From NCBI GenBank assembly GCA_023260355.1, contig JALQVJ010000209.1, positions 1-8,914 on the forward strand: 8,914 bases of DNA, written 5' to 3'. Positions 1 through 7,249 of this stretch are shown here, in pieces; position 1 is the stretch's first letter, and each line of letters begins with the position of its first letter. The notes below the pieces were generated by a model that was not told where the DNA came from, searched no databases, and saw nothing but the letters and a program-made list of their open reading frames with translations. The position numbers were made by a program, and so were the translations under genes. This DNA comes from Burkholderiaceae bacterium. Lineage in GTDB: Bacteria; Pseudomonadota; Gammaproteobacteria; Burkholderiales; Burkholderiaceae_C.

Positions 1-2
1 CG

Positions 3-287
3 ATGATGGATGCGGGCGTTCCGCTGAAGGCTCCGGTCGCGGGTGTGGCCATGGGTCTGATCCTGGAAGAAGACGGCCGCTTTGCGGTTCTGACCGACAT
101 TCTGGGCGATGAAGATCACCTGGGCGACATGGACTTTAAGGTTGCAGGCACCGCCAACGGCATCACCACGATGCAGATGGACATCAAGGTTGCAGGCATT
201 ACCCCCGAGATCATGGCGCAGGCTTTGGCGCAGGCCAAAGACGGTCGTTTGCATATCCTGGGCGAGATGAACAAAGCGCTTTCCGCG
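3..287 (+). pseudogene. pnp: Internal fragment of polynucleotide phosphorylase (pnp)
   Basis: PNPase is a trimeric 3'-5' phosphorolytic exoribonuclease of the RNA degradation machinery. The fragment has the highly conserved second-core run [14 protein letters not shown] (residues 1-14), then [20 protein letters not shown] (30-49), [17 protein letters not shown] (55-71) and [18 protein letters not shown] (76-93). In full PNPases of about 700 residues this block lies roughly at residues 430-530 and is followed by the linker to the KH domain, beginning with a stretch like APRIETM. Here that continuation is missing and unrelated sequence follows after about residue 93. The phrasing [18 protein letters not shown] is closer to alphaproteobacterial PNPases as I recall them than to enterobacterial or betaproteobacterial ones. 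The right boundary is approximate (282-297). Confidence 0.88.
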
Positions 288-644
288 CCACAGGTCGATG
301 TTCTCTTGGGCGACAGCATTGGCGAGATGTATTTCTACCTCGCCATGGCGGATAAGGTCATTGTTGGCGGTGGCTTTACCCCATACGGCGCACATAACGT
401 CATCGAACCGCTGGCGATGAAGAAACCAGTGATTGTCGGGCCAGATATCCACACCATCGAATACCCCGCTGTTGAGGCAATTACCGCAGGCGTTTGCACC
501 CACGTTCAGTCAACAGACGAGTTGATAAACGCAATCGGGGCCGACCCGCAGGCCGACCCCGATCAGATTGACGCGTTCTTTACAGAACACACAGGCGCCG
601 TTCAAAAAACGCTCGCCGCGATTGACGCTTTTACCACGCGCTAA
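3..644 (+). CDS. Chimeric open frame: PNPase internal fragment joined to WaaA-like C-terminus (partial at 5' edge)
   Basis: One open frame that is still open at the left window edge and ends with TAA at 642-644 (213 codons from the first ATG). Residues 1 to about 93 match the second RNase PH core of polynucleotide phosphorylase; residues from about 97 on match the C-terminal half of a GT-B glycosyltransferase of the Kdo transferase family. No known protein family joins these two, and both parts lack the rest of their protein. The ATG at 3 is internal to PNPase, not a start: the PNPase family continues upstream, and the bases before it fit an extended codon. The frame converges on, and overlaps by 14 bases, the truncated ftsQ frame on the other strand. 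I infer a junction artefact or rearrangement remnant rather than a working gene. What is seen is the frame and the two family signatures; the origin is inference. Confidence 0.75.
   Translation: MMDAGVPLKAPVAGVAMGLILEEDGRFAVLTDILGDEDHLGDMDFKVAGTANGITTMQMDIKVAGITPEIMAQALAQAKDGRLHILGEMNKALSAPQVDVLLGDSIGEMYFYLAMADKVIVGGGFTPYGAHNVIEPLAMKKPVIVGPDIHTIEYPAVEAITAGVCTHVQSTDELINAIGADPQADPDQIDAFFTEHTGAVQKTLAAIDAFTTR
288..644 (+). pseudogene. waaA: C-terminal fragment of a Kdo transferase (WaaA/KdtA)-like glycosyltransferase
   Basis: WaaA transfers Kdo from CMP-Kdo to lipid A precursor at the inner face of the inner membrane. The fragment shows the family's nucleotide-sugar binding half: [17 protein letters not shown] (residues 101-117 of the frame), then [20 protein letters not shown] (121-140), with the GGxF...G.HN..EP signature, then [19 protein letters not shown] (142-160). 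It ends in a short helical tail and a TAA at 642-644. The N-terminal Rossmann half (about 300 residues in a usual 420-residue protein) is absent, replaced by PNPase sequence. The tail after residue 190 is too variable to say whether the stop is native or created by the junction to ftsQ. A related GT-B transferase is possible, but the HN..EP signature favours WaaA. It has no functional link to the neighbouring dcw genes. Confidence 0.72.
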
Positions 645-651
645 AGCCACC
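630..651. other. Junction between plus-strand WaaA-like fragment and truncated ftsQ
   Basis: Plus-strand WaaA-like coding ends with its stop at 642-644. Minus-strand ftsQ keeps recognisable FtsQ sequence to the run QLVNVDG (down to about 649), then reads only FSAW and a stop at 631-633 that lies inside the WaaA-like segment. FtsQ proteins normally run on for 100 or more residues after this point. The break therefore lies within these bases. I see no inverted repeat, target-site duplication or insertion-sequence end here. Confidence 0.7.
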
Positions 652-1044
652 ATCGACATTGACCAACTGCGTGCCTTGGGCGTCTCCCCACCACGCCACG
701 GCTTCATGCTCTTCAATCGTGATGCGAAGGCCTTTGGGGAAGTCGCGTTGAACCGCTGCGCGTCGGACCCAAGGCACGTCCTCGACTGCGCGCTGCAACT
801 TGACCAGGTCAATCGATAAGAAGCTCTCGTTCAAGGCCGGCTTGATCGCGCGTTGGATGCTCACATCGCTTTGGTGGCGGTTGTCGCCTCTCACGTCGAC
901 ACGCTCGACCGTCCATGCCGGATGGTGATACGCCCATGACACCAGCGCGGCGGCGACCGCCAGCAGCGCGGCCAGCACCACATAGGGTGCAGCAGCGAGC
1001 AGCAGTTGCTTGCGCAAATCAGCTGGTGTTGGGGTGCTCTTCAC
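631..1044 (-). pseudogene. ftsQ: Cell division protein FtsQ, N-terminal part, truncated at a junction
   Basis: FtsQ is a bitopic inner-membrane divisome protein that bridges early (FtsA/FtsZ) and late (FtsL, FtsB, FtsW, FtsI) division proteins. Seen here: a short cytoplasmic tail, one hydrophobic segment at about residues 14-37 (LLLAAAPYVVLAALLAVAAA and beyond), and the periplasmic POTRA domain starting WTVERVDVRGDNRHQSDVSI (44-63) and running through PWVRRAAVQRDFPKGLRITI (91-110) and EEHEAVAWWG. The frame stops after 137 residues; usual length is about 250-290, so most of the beta domain that contacts FtsB is missing. The start chosen is GTG at 1042-1044, which overlaps the ddl stop as GTGA like the other junctions in this cluster and sits 5 bases after a GAAAGGG ribosome site. 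An ATG at 1095 in the same frame would run inside ddl and lacks this support. The true gene surely continued beyond the junction near 645. Confidence 0.9.
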
Positions 1045-2012
1045 ACTTGCCCTTTCACATAGTCCAGGCGTGCTTGACCCAACAACCACAGGCACAAATC
1101 GGGATAAGACAAGCCCGCGTGTTTGGCAGACATCGGCACCAGTGAGTGGCTGGTCATGCCGGGAGATGTATTGATCTCTAATAGGTAGGGCAACTGCGAT
1201 TGGCGGTCAATCATCACATCAATGCGTCCCCAGCCTCGCGCACCCAAAACCCGGTAGGCCTTCAGCACCCATGCAGAGATAGTGGCCTCCTGCGCGTCAG
1301 CGAGCCCCGAGGGAATCAAGTATTGGGTCTCGTCGCCGAAATACTTGTTGTGATAGTCATAGTTGCCATCGGGTGCGACGACGCGGATCATCGGCAGCGT
1401 TTGCGCCAGATCACCTTGACCCAAAATCGGTTGCGTCACTTCGTCGCCTGAGATGAACTGCTCGCACAACACCAGCGGATCCATTGCGGCTGCTTTGGCA
1501 TAGGCGCTGGCGCAGTCCTCACGACGCATGACTTTGGTCAAACCCAACGTTGACCCTTCGCGTGATGGCTTCACGATCATCGGTGAGCCCAATTGGTCAA
1601 AGGCAGACTCTGCTTCGGCAGCGCTGCTCACTTGGCTCCAATTTGGGGTGGGAATACCCGCCTCGCGCCACAGGCGCTTGGTCATCAACTTGTCCATCCC
1701 GAGGCTAGAGGCCAGCACGCCCGAGCCGGTGTAAGGAATGCCCAACAGTTCAAGTGCACCTTGCAATGTGCCGTCTTCACCATAGCGGCCGTGCAAGGCG
1801 ATGAAGCATCGCTGGAATCCCTCTTCTTTCAGTTGTTGCAGGGGCTGCGCTCTCGGGTCAAATGCGTGGGCATCGACGCCACGCTCTTGCAGCGCTTGGA
1901 GCACACCTTGTCCTGACATCAAGGACACTTCGCGCTCAGCGGAGCTGCCGCCAAAAAGCACGGCCACTTTGCCAAGCGTCTCGGGTTGGGGGATATCAAA
2001 TGGCTGCGTCAT
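1041..2012 (-). CDS. ddl: D-alanine--D-alanine ligase (Ddl, DdlB type)
   Basis: A cytoplasmic ATP-grasp ligase that joins two D-alanines to make the dipeptide MurF adds to the stem peptide. The 323 residues are close to the usual 306-330. N-terminal domain: [19 protein letters not shown] (residues 16-34), whose Glu26 sits in the D-Ala binding motif. Then come [12 protein letters not shown] (74-85), [18 protein letters not shown] (106-123), the ATP-binding run [18 protein letters not shown] (144-161), [15 protein letters not shown] (183-197), GRIDVM (262-267), and the metal- and substrate-binding [15 protein letters not shown] (279-293). All family motifs look intact. The start ATG at 2010-2012 overlaps the murC stop as ATGA, with AAGG 7 bases upstream. 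The stop at 1041-1043 overlaps the ftsQ GTG. Its place between murC and ftsQ is the standard proteobacterial dcw position, so this is the cluster-encoded DdlB rather than a stand-alone DdlA. Confidence 0.97.
   Translation of the reverse strand: MTQPFDIPQPETLGKVAVLFGGSSAEREVSLMSGQGVLQALQERGVDAHAFDPRAQPLQQLKEEGFQRCFIALHGRYGEDGTLQGALELLGIPYTGSGVLASSLGMDKLMTKRLWREAGIPTPNWSQVSSAAEAESAFDQLGSPMIVKPSREGSTLGLTKVMRREDCASAYAKAAAMDPLVLCEQFISGDEVTQPILGQGDLAQTLPMIRVVAPDGNYDYHNKYFGDETQYLIPSGLADAQEATISAWVLKAYRVLGARGWGRIDVMIDRQSQLPYLLEINTSPGMTSHSLVPMSAKHAGLSYPDLCLWLLGQARLDYVKGQV
1050..1056 (-). promoter_or_regulatory. Ribosome binding site of ftsQ (decides a GTG start)
   Basis: GAAAGGG on the minus strand, 5 bases before the GTG at 1044, within the last codons of ddl. 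It decides between this GTG and the more distant in-frame ATG at 1095. Confidence 0.7.
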
Positions 2013-3427
2013 GCGGACACCTTGGATGCGCGCTCAGCGAGCGCCACAATTTGGGCGGGAACTTGACCCACTGAGCCAGCGCCCATGCACAACACCACAT
2101 CGCCGTCTTGCGCGTGTTGAAGCACTTGGGCTGCGAGGTCTTGAATATCTGGCACGAACAGGGGTTCGATCTGGCCGGCCACGCGCAGTGCTCTGGCCAG
2201 CGCTCTGCCGTCTGCTGCAACGATGGGGGGTTCGCCTGCGGCATAGACTTCGCTCAGCAGCAAGGCGTCGACGCGCCCCAAGACTTGCACGAAGTCATCA
2301 AAGCAGTCGCGTGTGCGGGTGAAACGGTGGGGCTGAAACGCGAGCACCAAGCGCCGCGTCGGGAACGCACCACGCGCCGCGGCGATGGTGGCTGCCATTT
2401 CGACTGGGTGATGGCCGTAGTCATCGACGACGCGGATGTTGCCGCCCTGCGGCAGAGCCACATCGCCGTAACTTTGAAAGCGTCGGCCAACGCCTTTGAA
2501 TTCGGCGAGAGCCGTGACGATGGCATCGTCCGACACCTCCATCTCATCCGCCACAGCGATGGCGGCCAAGGCGTTCAAGACGTTGTGATGACCAGGCAGA
2601 GCCAAGCTGACCTCGAGGTCTGGTTGGTTCTTGCGGGTTCTGCGTTGCACAGTGAAGTGCATTCGCCCTTGGTCAGCGCGGATATTCAGCGCGCGCACCT
2701 TGGCATCCTCACTCACCCCGTAGCCCACGATTGGGCGAGCAATCGCAGGGAGCAAATCGCGGATATTCGCATCGTCCACACACACGATTGCTGCGCCATA
2801 AAAAGGCATGCGATGCAAGAAATCAATGAACGCTTGCCGCAACCGACCGAAGTCATGGCCGTAGGTCTCCATGTGGTCCGCGTCGATATTGGTGATCACG
2901 GCGGTCATCGGCAACAGATTCAAAAATGACGCATCGGACTCGTCCGCTTCAACGACGATCGCGTCACCGGTACCCAACTTGGCATTGGCCCCAGCGCTAT
3001 TCAATCGGCCACCAATGACAAACGTGGGGTCCATGCCGGCCTGATTCAGCACGCTGGCGACCAGGCTCGTGGTGGTGGTTTTACCGTGTGTGCCAGCAAT
3101 CGCGATGCCGTGTTTCATGCGCATCAACTCGGCCAACATCACGGCGCGTGGGACGACCGGAATCAGCTTTGCGTGGGCCGCCACCACCTCTGGGTTGTCG
3201 CTCTGAACGGCCGTTGACGTGACGACCACGTGCGCACCCTTGATGTGGTCGCTGTCGTGACCGACATGGACTTGGGCACCAAGACCTTGGAGCCGCTGGA
3301 CAGTGGCACTCTGGCTGATATCGCTGCCTGAAACGGTGTACCCCAAGTTGATCAGCACTTCGGCGATCCCACTCATGCCTGCACCACCAATGCCGACGAA
3401 ATGGATATGTTGAATCGTGCGTTTCAT
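2009..3427 (-). CDS. murC: UDP-N-acetylmuramate--L-alanine ligase (MurC)
   Basis: A cytoplasmic Mur ligase that attaches L-alanine to UDP-MurNAc with ATP, the first step of stem-peptide assembly. The 472 residues fit the family. N-terminal UDP-binding domain: [17 protein letters not shown] (residues 9-25). Central ATPase domain: [13 protein letters not shown]-loop (111-122), EADESDASF (160-168), [13 protein letters not shown] (178-190), and GHHN (279-282), which corresponds to the family's GxHNxxN motif. C-terminal domain: [12 protein letters not shown] (333-344) and [10 protein letters not shown] (363-372), both characteristic of MurC among Mur ligases. The start ATG at 3425-3427 forms ATGA with the murG stop, and a GGAGG site lies 10 bases upstream. 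An ATG at 3448 in the same frame would add seven residues inside murG but lies upstream of that site, so I rejected it. The frame upstream to 3544 is only overlap with murG. Nothing is missing. Confidence 0.97.
   Translation of the reverse strand: MKRTIQHIHFVGIGGAGMSGIAEVLINLGYTVSGSDISQSATVQRLQGLGAQVHVGHDSDHIKGAHVVVTSTAVQSDNPEVVAAHAKLIPVVPRAVMLAELMRMKHGIAIAGTHGKTTTTSLVASVLNQAGMDPTFVIGGRLNSAGANAKLGTGDAIVVEADESDASFLNLLPMTAVITNIDADHMETYGHDFGRLRQAFIDFLHRMPFYGAAIVCVDDANIRDLLPAIARPIVGYGVSEDAKVRALNIRADQGRMHFTVQRRTRKNQPDLEVSLALPGHHNVLNALAAIAVADEMEVSDDAIVTALAEFKGVGRRFQSYGDVALPQGGNIRVVDDYGHHPVEMAATIAAARGAFPTRRLVLAFQPHRFTRTRDCFDDFVQVLGRVDALLLSEVYAAGEPPIVAADGRALARALRVAGQIEPLFVPDIQDLAAQVLQHAQDGDVVLCMGAGSVGQVPAQIVALAERASKVSA
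2020..2023 (-). promoter_or_regulatory. Ribosome binding site of ddl (weak)
   Basis: AAGG on the minus strand, 7 bases before the ATG at 2012 and inside the murC 3' end. It is short, so coupled translation from murC through the ATGA overlap may matter. Confidence 0.5.
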
Positions 3428-4509
3428 CGGGCGATGACCTCCGAACATGCGCTGGTGATGGCGCGAACAGCACCGGTTCGAGCCAGTGCCTTTGCTTTCA
3501 ATGCGGCCTGTAACAATTGATCTCGATCGATATCGGTCAACCATTGCGCAACACGCTCTGGCGTGAAATCAGCCTGAGGGATCAGCCACGCGGCAGACTT
3601 GTCGACCAGGAATGCAGCGTTGCTGGTTTGGTGATCGTCGACCGCGTGCGGAAAAGGCACGAACAGCGCGGCCGCACCGACTGAGGCCAACTCCGTCACC
3701 GTGCTCGCACCAGATCGAGCGATCACCAGATCGGCTTGGGCAAACGCCTCGGCCGTGTTTTCAATAAAGGGTGTCGTGCGCGCTTGCACACCAGCGGCCG
3801 CATATGCGGCGTCGAGCGCTTGAATGTGTGCTTTGCCACTTTGGTGCAGCACCTGCGGGCGGCGATCGGCAGGCATCAGCGCCAGCGCTGCGGGCAGGGT
3901 CTCGTTCAAAGCGCGTGCACCCAAACTGCCTCCGACCACCACGACTTGGAGTGGACCGGTTCGGTCGGCAAAACGTTCGGTCGGTGCGGCCTGCTGTATG
4001 AACGCGTCACGCAGGGGGTTGCCCACCCAAAGGCCCTTGTCCAATACGTGAGGAAAAGCGGTGTAGACGCGATCGGCCACCCATGACAGCACGCGATTGG
4101 CCAAACCAGCACGGCTGTTTTGCTCGTGAAGGATCATGGTGCGCCCCAAAATGAGTGTGGCCAAGCCGCCGGGCACAGTGATGTAACCACCCATGCCCAC
4201 AACCACATCAGGTTTCACACGGAGGAGGGCTTGGAACGCTTGCACCGTGCTGCGCAGCAGTCGCCAAGGCATGCGCAGCCATGTCATCAAACCCTTGCCG
4301 CGAACGCCGCCAAAGTCGACAGGCTCAAAGGCAAAGCCATGCGGCGGCACCAGGTCGCTCTCCATGCTGTTGGGGGCGCCCAACCAATGCACGTGCCAAC
4401 CCTGCTCGCGCAGGGCCGTGCCCACCGCAATCCCCGGGAAGATGTGTCCACCGGTACCACCCGCCATGATCATGGCGCAAGGGGCTCGCTTGGTGACGGA
4501 CTGCGTCAT
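3424..4509 (-). CDS. murG: UDP-GlcNAc:undecaprenyl-PP-MurNAc-pentapeptide GlcNAc transferase (MurG)
   Basis: A peripheral inner-membrane GT-B glycosyltransferase (family GT28) that adds GlcNAc to lipid I, making lipid II. It has 361 residues, the usual size. N-terminal domain: [18 protein letters not shown] (residues 13-30) with the glycine loop GGTGGH, then [14 protein letters not shown] (102-115) and [12 protein letters not shown] (128-139). C-terminal UDP-GlcNAc domain: [16 protein letters not shown] (191-206), HQSGK (222-226), then [16 protein letters not shown] (263-278), which carries the ribose-binding Glu273, and [14 protein letters not shown] (285-298). The start ATG at 4507-4509 forms ATGA with the ftsW stop and follows a GGGAGG site 5 bases away. 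The frame continues open upstream to 4779 but those 90 codons lie inside ftsW and look like shadow sequence. It sits directly after ftsW, the user of its product. Confidence 0.97.
   Translation of the reverse strand: MTQSVTKRAPCAMIMAGGTGGHIFPGIAVGTALREQGWHVHWLGAPNSMESDLVPPHGFAFEPVDFGGVRGKGLMTWLRMPWRLLRSTVQAFQALLRVKPDVVVGMGGYITVPGGLATLILGRTMILHEQNSRAGLANRVLSWVADRVYTAFPHVLDKGLWVGNPLRDAFIQQAAPTERFADRTGPLQVVVVGGSLGARALNETLPAALALMPADRRPQVLHQSGKAHIQALDAAYAAAGVQARTTPFIENTAEAFAQADLVIARSGASTVTELASVGAAALFVPFPHAVDDHQTSNAAFLVDKSAAWLIPQADFTPERVAQWLTDIDRDQLLQAALKAKALARTGAVRAITSACSEVIAR
3438..3442 (-). promoter_or_regulatory. Ribosome binding site of murC
   Basis: GGAGG on the minus strand, 10 bases before the ATG at 3427. 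The spacing is slightly long. It lies downstream of the alternative ATG at 3448, so it favours the ATGA-overlap start. Confidence 0.6.
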
Positions 4510-5744
4510 GCGCGCCTCCCGTGTGTCATGCGGCGGTTCTCGTGATCGATGCGCAACACAAATGCGAGTGCAATCAAGTTGAGCAACGCCGCCGAACCGC
4601 CATAGCTCATGAGCGGCAGGGTCAAACCTTTGGTGGGCAAAGCGCCGAGATTCACGCCAATGTTGATAAACGCCTGGAATCCAATCCACAGACCCACACC
4701 TTGGGCCGCGAGGCCCGCAAACTCGCGCTCGAGGAGCAGGGCCTGGCGACCGATTTGCATGATGCGTCTCACCAGCCACAGGAAGCTCAAAGTCAAGGTG
4801 ACCACCCCGATCAAGCCAAACTCTTCGCCAATCACAGCGAGCAAAAAGTCGGTGTGGGCTTCGGGCAGCCAGTGCAATTTTTCAACGCTTCCGCCCAAGC
4901 CCACGCCGAAGATTTGACCGCGACCCATGGCGATCAATGAGTGGGTCAACTGGTAGCCGCGACCCAGGGCGTATTCAGGGTCCCAAGGATTGAGATAGGC
5001 AAAGATGCGGTCGCGGCGCCAGGGTGAGAGCCAAATCATCAAGGCAAACGCAGCCACCAAAAGCAGCGTGATCAAAAAGAAAGCCCGCGCGTTGACGCCG
5101 CCCAAAAACAAGATGCCCATCGCAATCACCACGATGACCAAAAAGGCACCCATATCTGGTTCGGCCAACAACAACACCCCAGCCAAACCGACGGCAATCG
5201 CCATGGGAGTGACGGCGCGCACAAAGTGTTCTTTGATCTCCATCTTGCGCACCATGTAATTGGATGCGTACAAAATCATGGCGAACTTGGCGAGCTCAGA
5301 CGGCTGGAAATTCATGATCCCTAGGCTGATCCAGCGGCGCGCGCCGTTGACCCCTTTGCCAATGAAGGGCACCAAAACCAACAACAGCAAGAGGAGGGCG
5401 ACGGCGAACAAATGGGGCGCCCAGCGCTCCCATACATCAATAGGCACTTGGAATACCAGCCAACCCACGACCAACCCGATCATGAGAGAAATCGCATGGC
5501 GCATCACGAAGTGGGTGGACTGGTATTGCGCAAACTTGGGGTTGTCTGGCAACGCGATCGATGCCGAATACACCATCACCAATCCCCAAAGCATGATGGC
5601 GAGGACGGTCCACAGCAACGCTTGGTCATAGCCCAGGTCTTGTGCCGATTGGGCGCTTGTCGGCTGGCTGCCCAAGCGACCAATGCGAACCGGGAGTTCA
5701 CCCACCGATTCGGAGTTGGGCGTGAACTTAGGCCACCACTTCAC
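4506..5744 (-). CDS. ftsW: Septal peptidoglycan glycosyltransferase FtsW (SEDS family)
   Basis: A polytopic inner-membrane SEDS protein that polymerises lipid II at the division septum with its partner FtsI. Its 412 residues match E. coli FtsW (414). A ~40-residue cytoplasmic tail is followed by about ten hydrophobic segments. SEDS landmarks: [20 protein letters not shown] (57-76), [14 protein letters not shown] (129-142), [13 protein letters not shown] (145-157), the cytoplasmic loop [17 protein letters not shown] (241-257), then [13 protein letters not shown] and [20 protein letters not shown] (282-301), where Asp299 matches the essential SEDS aspartate, GEEFGLIG (306-313), and [10 protein letters not shown] (376-385). 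The start is GTG at 5742-5744: it overlaps the murD stop as GTGA and lies 6 bases after a perfect AGGAGG. The [11 protein letters not shown] wording is typical of betaproteobacterial FtsW as I recall it. RodA, the elongation relative, is less likely given the dcw position. Confidence 0.97.
   Translation of the reverse strand: MKWWPKFTPNSESVGELPVRIGRLGSQPTSAQSAQDLGYDQALLWTVLAIMLWGLVMVYSASIALPDNPKFAQYQSTHFVMRHAISLMIGLVVGWLVFQVPIDVWERWAPHLFAVALLLLLLVLVPFIGKGVNGARRWISLGIMNFQPSELAKFAMILYASNYMVRKMEIKEHFVRAVTPMAIAVGLAGVLLLAEPDMGAFLVIVVIAMGILFLGGVNARAFFLITLLLVAAFALMIWLSPWRRDRIFAYLNPWDPEYALGRGYQLTHSLIAMGRGQIFGVGLGGSVEKLHWLPEAHTDFLLAVIGEEFGLIGVVTLTLSFLWLVRRIMQIGRQALLLEREFAGLAAQGVGLWIGFQAFINIGVNLGALPTKGLTLPLMSYGGSAALLNLIALAFVLRIDHENRRMTHGRRA
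4515..4520 (-). promoter_or_regulatory. Ribosome binding site of murG
   Basis: GGGAGG on the minus strand, 5 bases before the ATG at 4509, inside the ftsW 3' end. It supports the short start over the open frame that runs further into ftsW. Confidence 0.75.
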
Positions 5745-7249
5745 AGCGTGCCTCCTGCATCTTCTGCCATGGCCTGCACGTGTTGTGTGAACACCTGTCC
5801 GCGTTCGCTGTAGTTGCGAAACATGTCCAGGCTTGCGCAGGCGGGTGATAGCAAAACGGCATCGCCTGACTGTGCCAATCGGGTGGCTTCACCGACTGCG
5901 TCCGGCAACGTGTTGGCGCGAACGACCGGCAGCGATGCATCCTTTAGAACGCCAGCGATGGCGTCTGCATCTTGGCCAATCAAGACGACACCACGTGCAA
6001 AGCGCAACAATGGCTGGCGCAAAGGTGTGAAGTCCTGGCCCTTGCCCTGGCCGCCCAAAATCACCACCAGTCGGCGCTCTGAACCCAAGCCATTCAGCGC
6101 AGCCAGGGTTGCACCCACATTGGTGCCTTTGGAATCATCAAAGTATTCAACACCGTCGATCACACCCACGGGCTGTACGCGATGAGGCTCGCCTGCATAT
6201 TCTCTCAAGGCATGGAGCATGCCAGCGGTATCTTGGCTGACTGCCCCAGCCAGGCCCAAGGCGGCCAATGCGTTGCCCCAATTGTGCTGACCGCGGATGC
6301 GCAAGGCTTCAGCAGGCATGAGGCGCTGGATATAGATGTCTTCATCGGCTGCGGGGTCCACGGTCGCGGTATCGATCCCCCGTGCGCGCACCAGCCAAGC
6401 CATGCCATTCACCGACTCCACACCCCAATCGCCTGCACGCGTGGGCTTGTCCAGTCCAAAGCTACACCAGGCTGGAGGCATGGGTTCAGCATCCTTGCGG
6501 CGCTTGTTCTTGGCGGGCGGATCAGCGGGCTGAAAGCCCATGACCGTGGCATCGTCGCGGTTCAAGAGGCGCACGCCCGTCTCTCCCCACACCTTGGCTT
6601 TCGCCGCAATGTAGTGTGCTTTGGTCGGGTGCCAATCCAAGTGGTCGTCAGAGATATTCAACAACGTGCCGATGGTGGGCTCAAAGCCGCTTGAAGCGTG
6701 CAATTGGAAGCTCGAGAGCTCCAATACCCACGCCTGTGGCCAACGCTTCTGATCCAGACACTCGCTCAATGCATCCAGCATGGCGGGCGCAATGTTCCCC
6801 GCCGCCACCGCTTCGACACCGACGCTGTTCAAGAGAAACGCCGTGAGCGCAGTCACGGTGGTTTTGCCGTTGGTGCCCGTGATGGCCAGCACCCGCGCGG
6901 CTGGCGCCTCAGCAGGGCGGTGCTGCGCAATGCCGAGCATGAACAAGTCCAACTCGTTGCTCAGTTTGACCGCATTGGTTTCACACCAAGCCATGACATC
7001 TTGCAGCTGGGCAGGCGACAAACCTGGGCTGACGTACACCACTTGAGGTTGCACGGCCTGCATCAACGCTTCATTCAGCGCACCGCACTTGACCTCGATC
7101 TGCGGCAATTCGGCCTGCGCGGCGGCAGTGGCAGCCTCACGCGTGTCGACCAACGTGACGGCGCTCGCGCCCTCACGCAGGCACCAACGCGCCATCGACA
7201 GACCGGAAAGGCCTGCGCCGATGATGAGGATGCGTTGATCTGGATTCAT
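5741..7249 (-). CDS. murD: UDP-N-acetylmuramoyl-L-alanine--D-glutamate ligase (MurD)
   Basis: A cytoplasmic Mur ligase that adds D-glutamate to UDP-MurNAc-L-Ala. Taking ATG at 7247-7249 gives 502 residues. Rossmann-like UDP domain: [16 protein letters not shown] (residues 7-22). ATPase domain: [13 protein letters not shown] (123-135), ELSSFQL (177-183), [11 protein letters not shown] (197-207), YIAAKAKVW (213-221), where Lys217 is the likely carbamylated lysine, and the HNWGNALAA motif (322-330). C-terminal domain: [17 protein letters not shown] (369-385), [11 protein letters not shown] (397-407), [19 protein letters not shown] (466-484). It is about 60 residues longer than E. coli MurD, mostly through a basic, proline-rich loop near 240-260 ([11 protein letters not shown]) and the stretch after it; I recall such length as common in Burkholderiales. 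The start forms ATGA with the mraY stop. No clear ribosome site precedes it, so it probably depends on coupled translation. The frame upstream to 7333 is overlap with mraY. Confidence 0.97.
   Translation of the reverse strand: MNPDQRILIIGAGLSGLSMARWCLREGASAVTLVDTREAATAAAQAELPQIEVKCGALNEALMQAVQPQVVYVSPGLSPAQLQDVMAWCETNAVKLSNELDLFMLGIAQHRPAEAPAARVLAITGTNGKTTVTALTAFLLNSVGVEAVAAGNIAPAMLDALSECLDQKRWPQAWVLELSSFQLHASSGFEPTIGTLLNISDDHLDWHPTKAHYIAAKAKVWGETGVRLLNRDDATVMGFQPADPPAKNKRRKDAEPMPPAWCSFGLDKPTRAGDWGVESVNGMAWLVRARGIDTATVDPAADEDIYIQRLMPAEALRIRGQHNWGNALAALGLAGAVSQDTAGMLHALREYAGEPHRVQPVGVIDGVEYFDDSKGTNVGATLAALNGLGSERRLVVILGGQGKGQDFTPLRQPLLRFARGVVLIGQDADAIAGVLKDASLPVVRANTLPDAVGEATRLAQSGDAVLLSPACASLDMFRNYSERGQVFTQHVQAMAEDAGGTL
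5751..5756 (-). promoter_or_regulatory. Ribosome binding site of ftsW (decides a GTG start)
   Basis: A perfect AGGAGG on the minus strand lies 6 bases before the GTG at 5744, inside the last codons of murD. No in-frame ATG is available near the N-terminus, so this site decides the GTG start. Confidence 0.85.

Noticed and set aside
138..198. Thirteen-base direct repeat AAGGTTGCAGGCA at 138-150 and 186-198
   Set aside because: It encodes the two KVAG-like segments normally present in PNPase; this is ordinary protein-level similarity.
261..329. Nine-base direct repeat GGCGAGATG at 261-269 and 321-329 flanking the PNPase/WaaA join
   Set aside because: Both copies encode the Gly-Glu-Met expected in their own family (LGEMNKAL and GDSIGEMYF). 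The join lies between the copies rather than at them, so crossover at the repeat does not explain it.
3..644. Possibility that the PNPase-WaaA frame is a novel two-domain enzyme
   Set aside because: Neither part is a complete domain: PNPase lacks its first core and RNA-binding domains, and WaaA lacks its whole N-terminal half. It also lies next to another broken gene, so an artefact or remnant is far more likely.
2108..2929. Long plus-strand open frame (273 codons) opposite murC
   Set aside because: It mirrors the high-GC codon pattern of murC on the other strand, has no recognisable motif, and murC is unmistakable and complete here.
4510..4779. Upstream extension of the murG frame (90 codons)
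   Set aside because: It lies wholly within ftsW, reads as low-complexity Arg/Pro/His-rich shadow sequence, and the GGGAGG site plus ATGA overlap fix the start at 4509.
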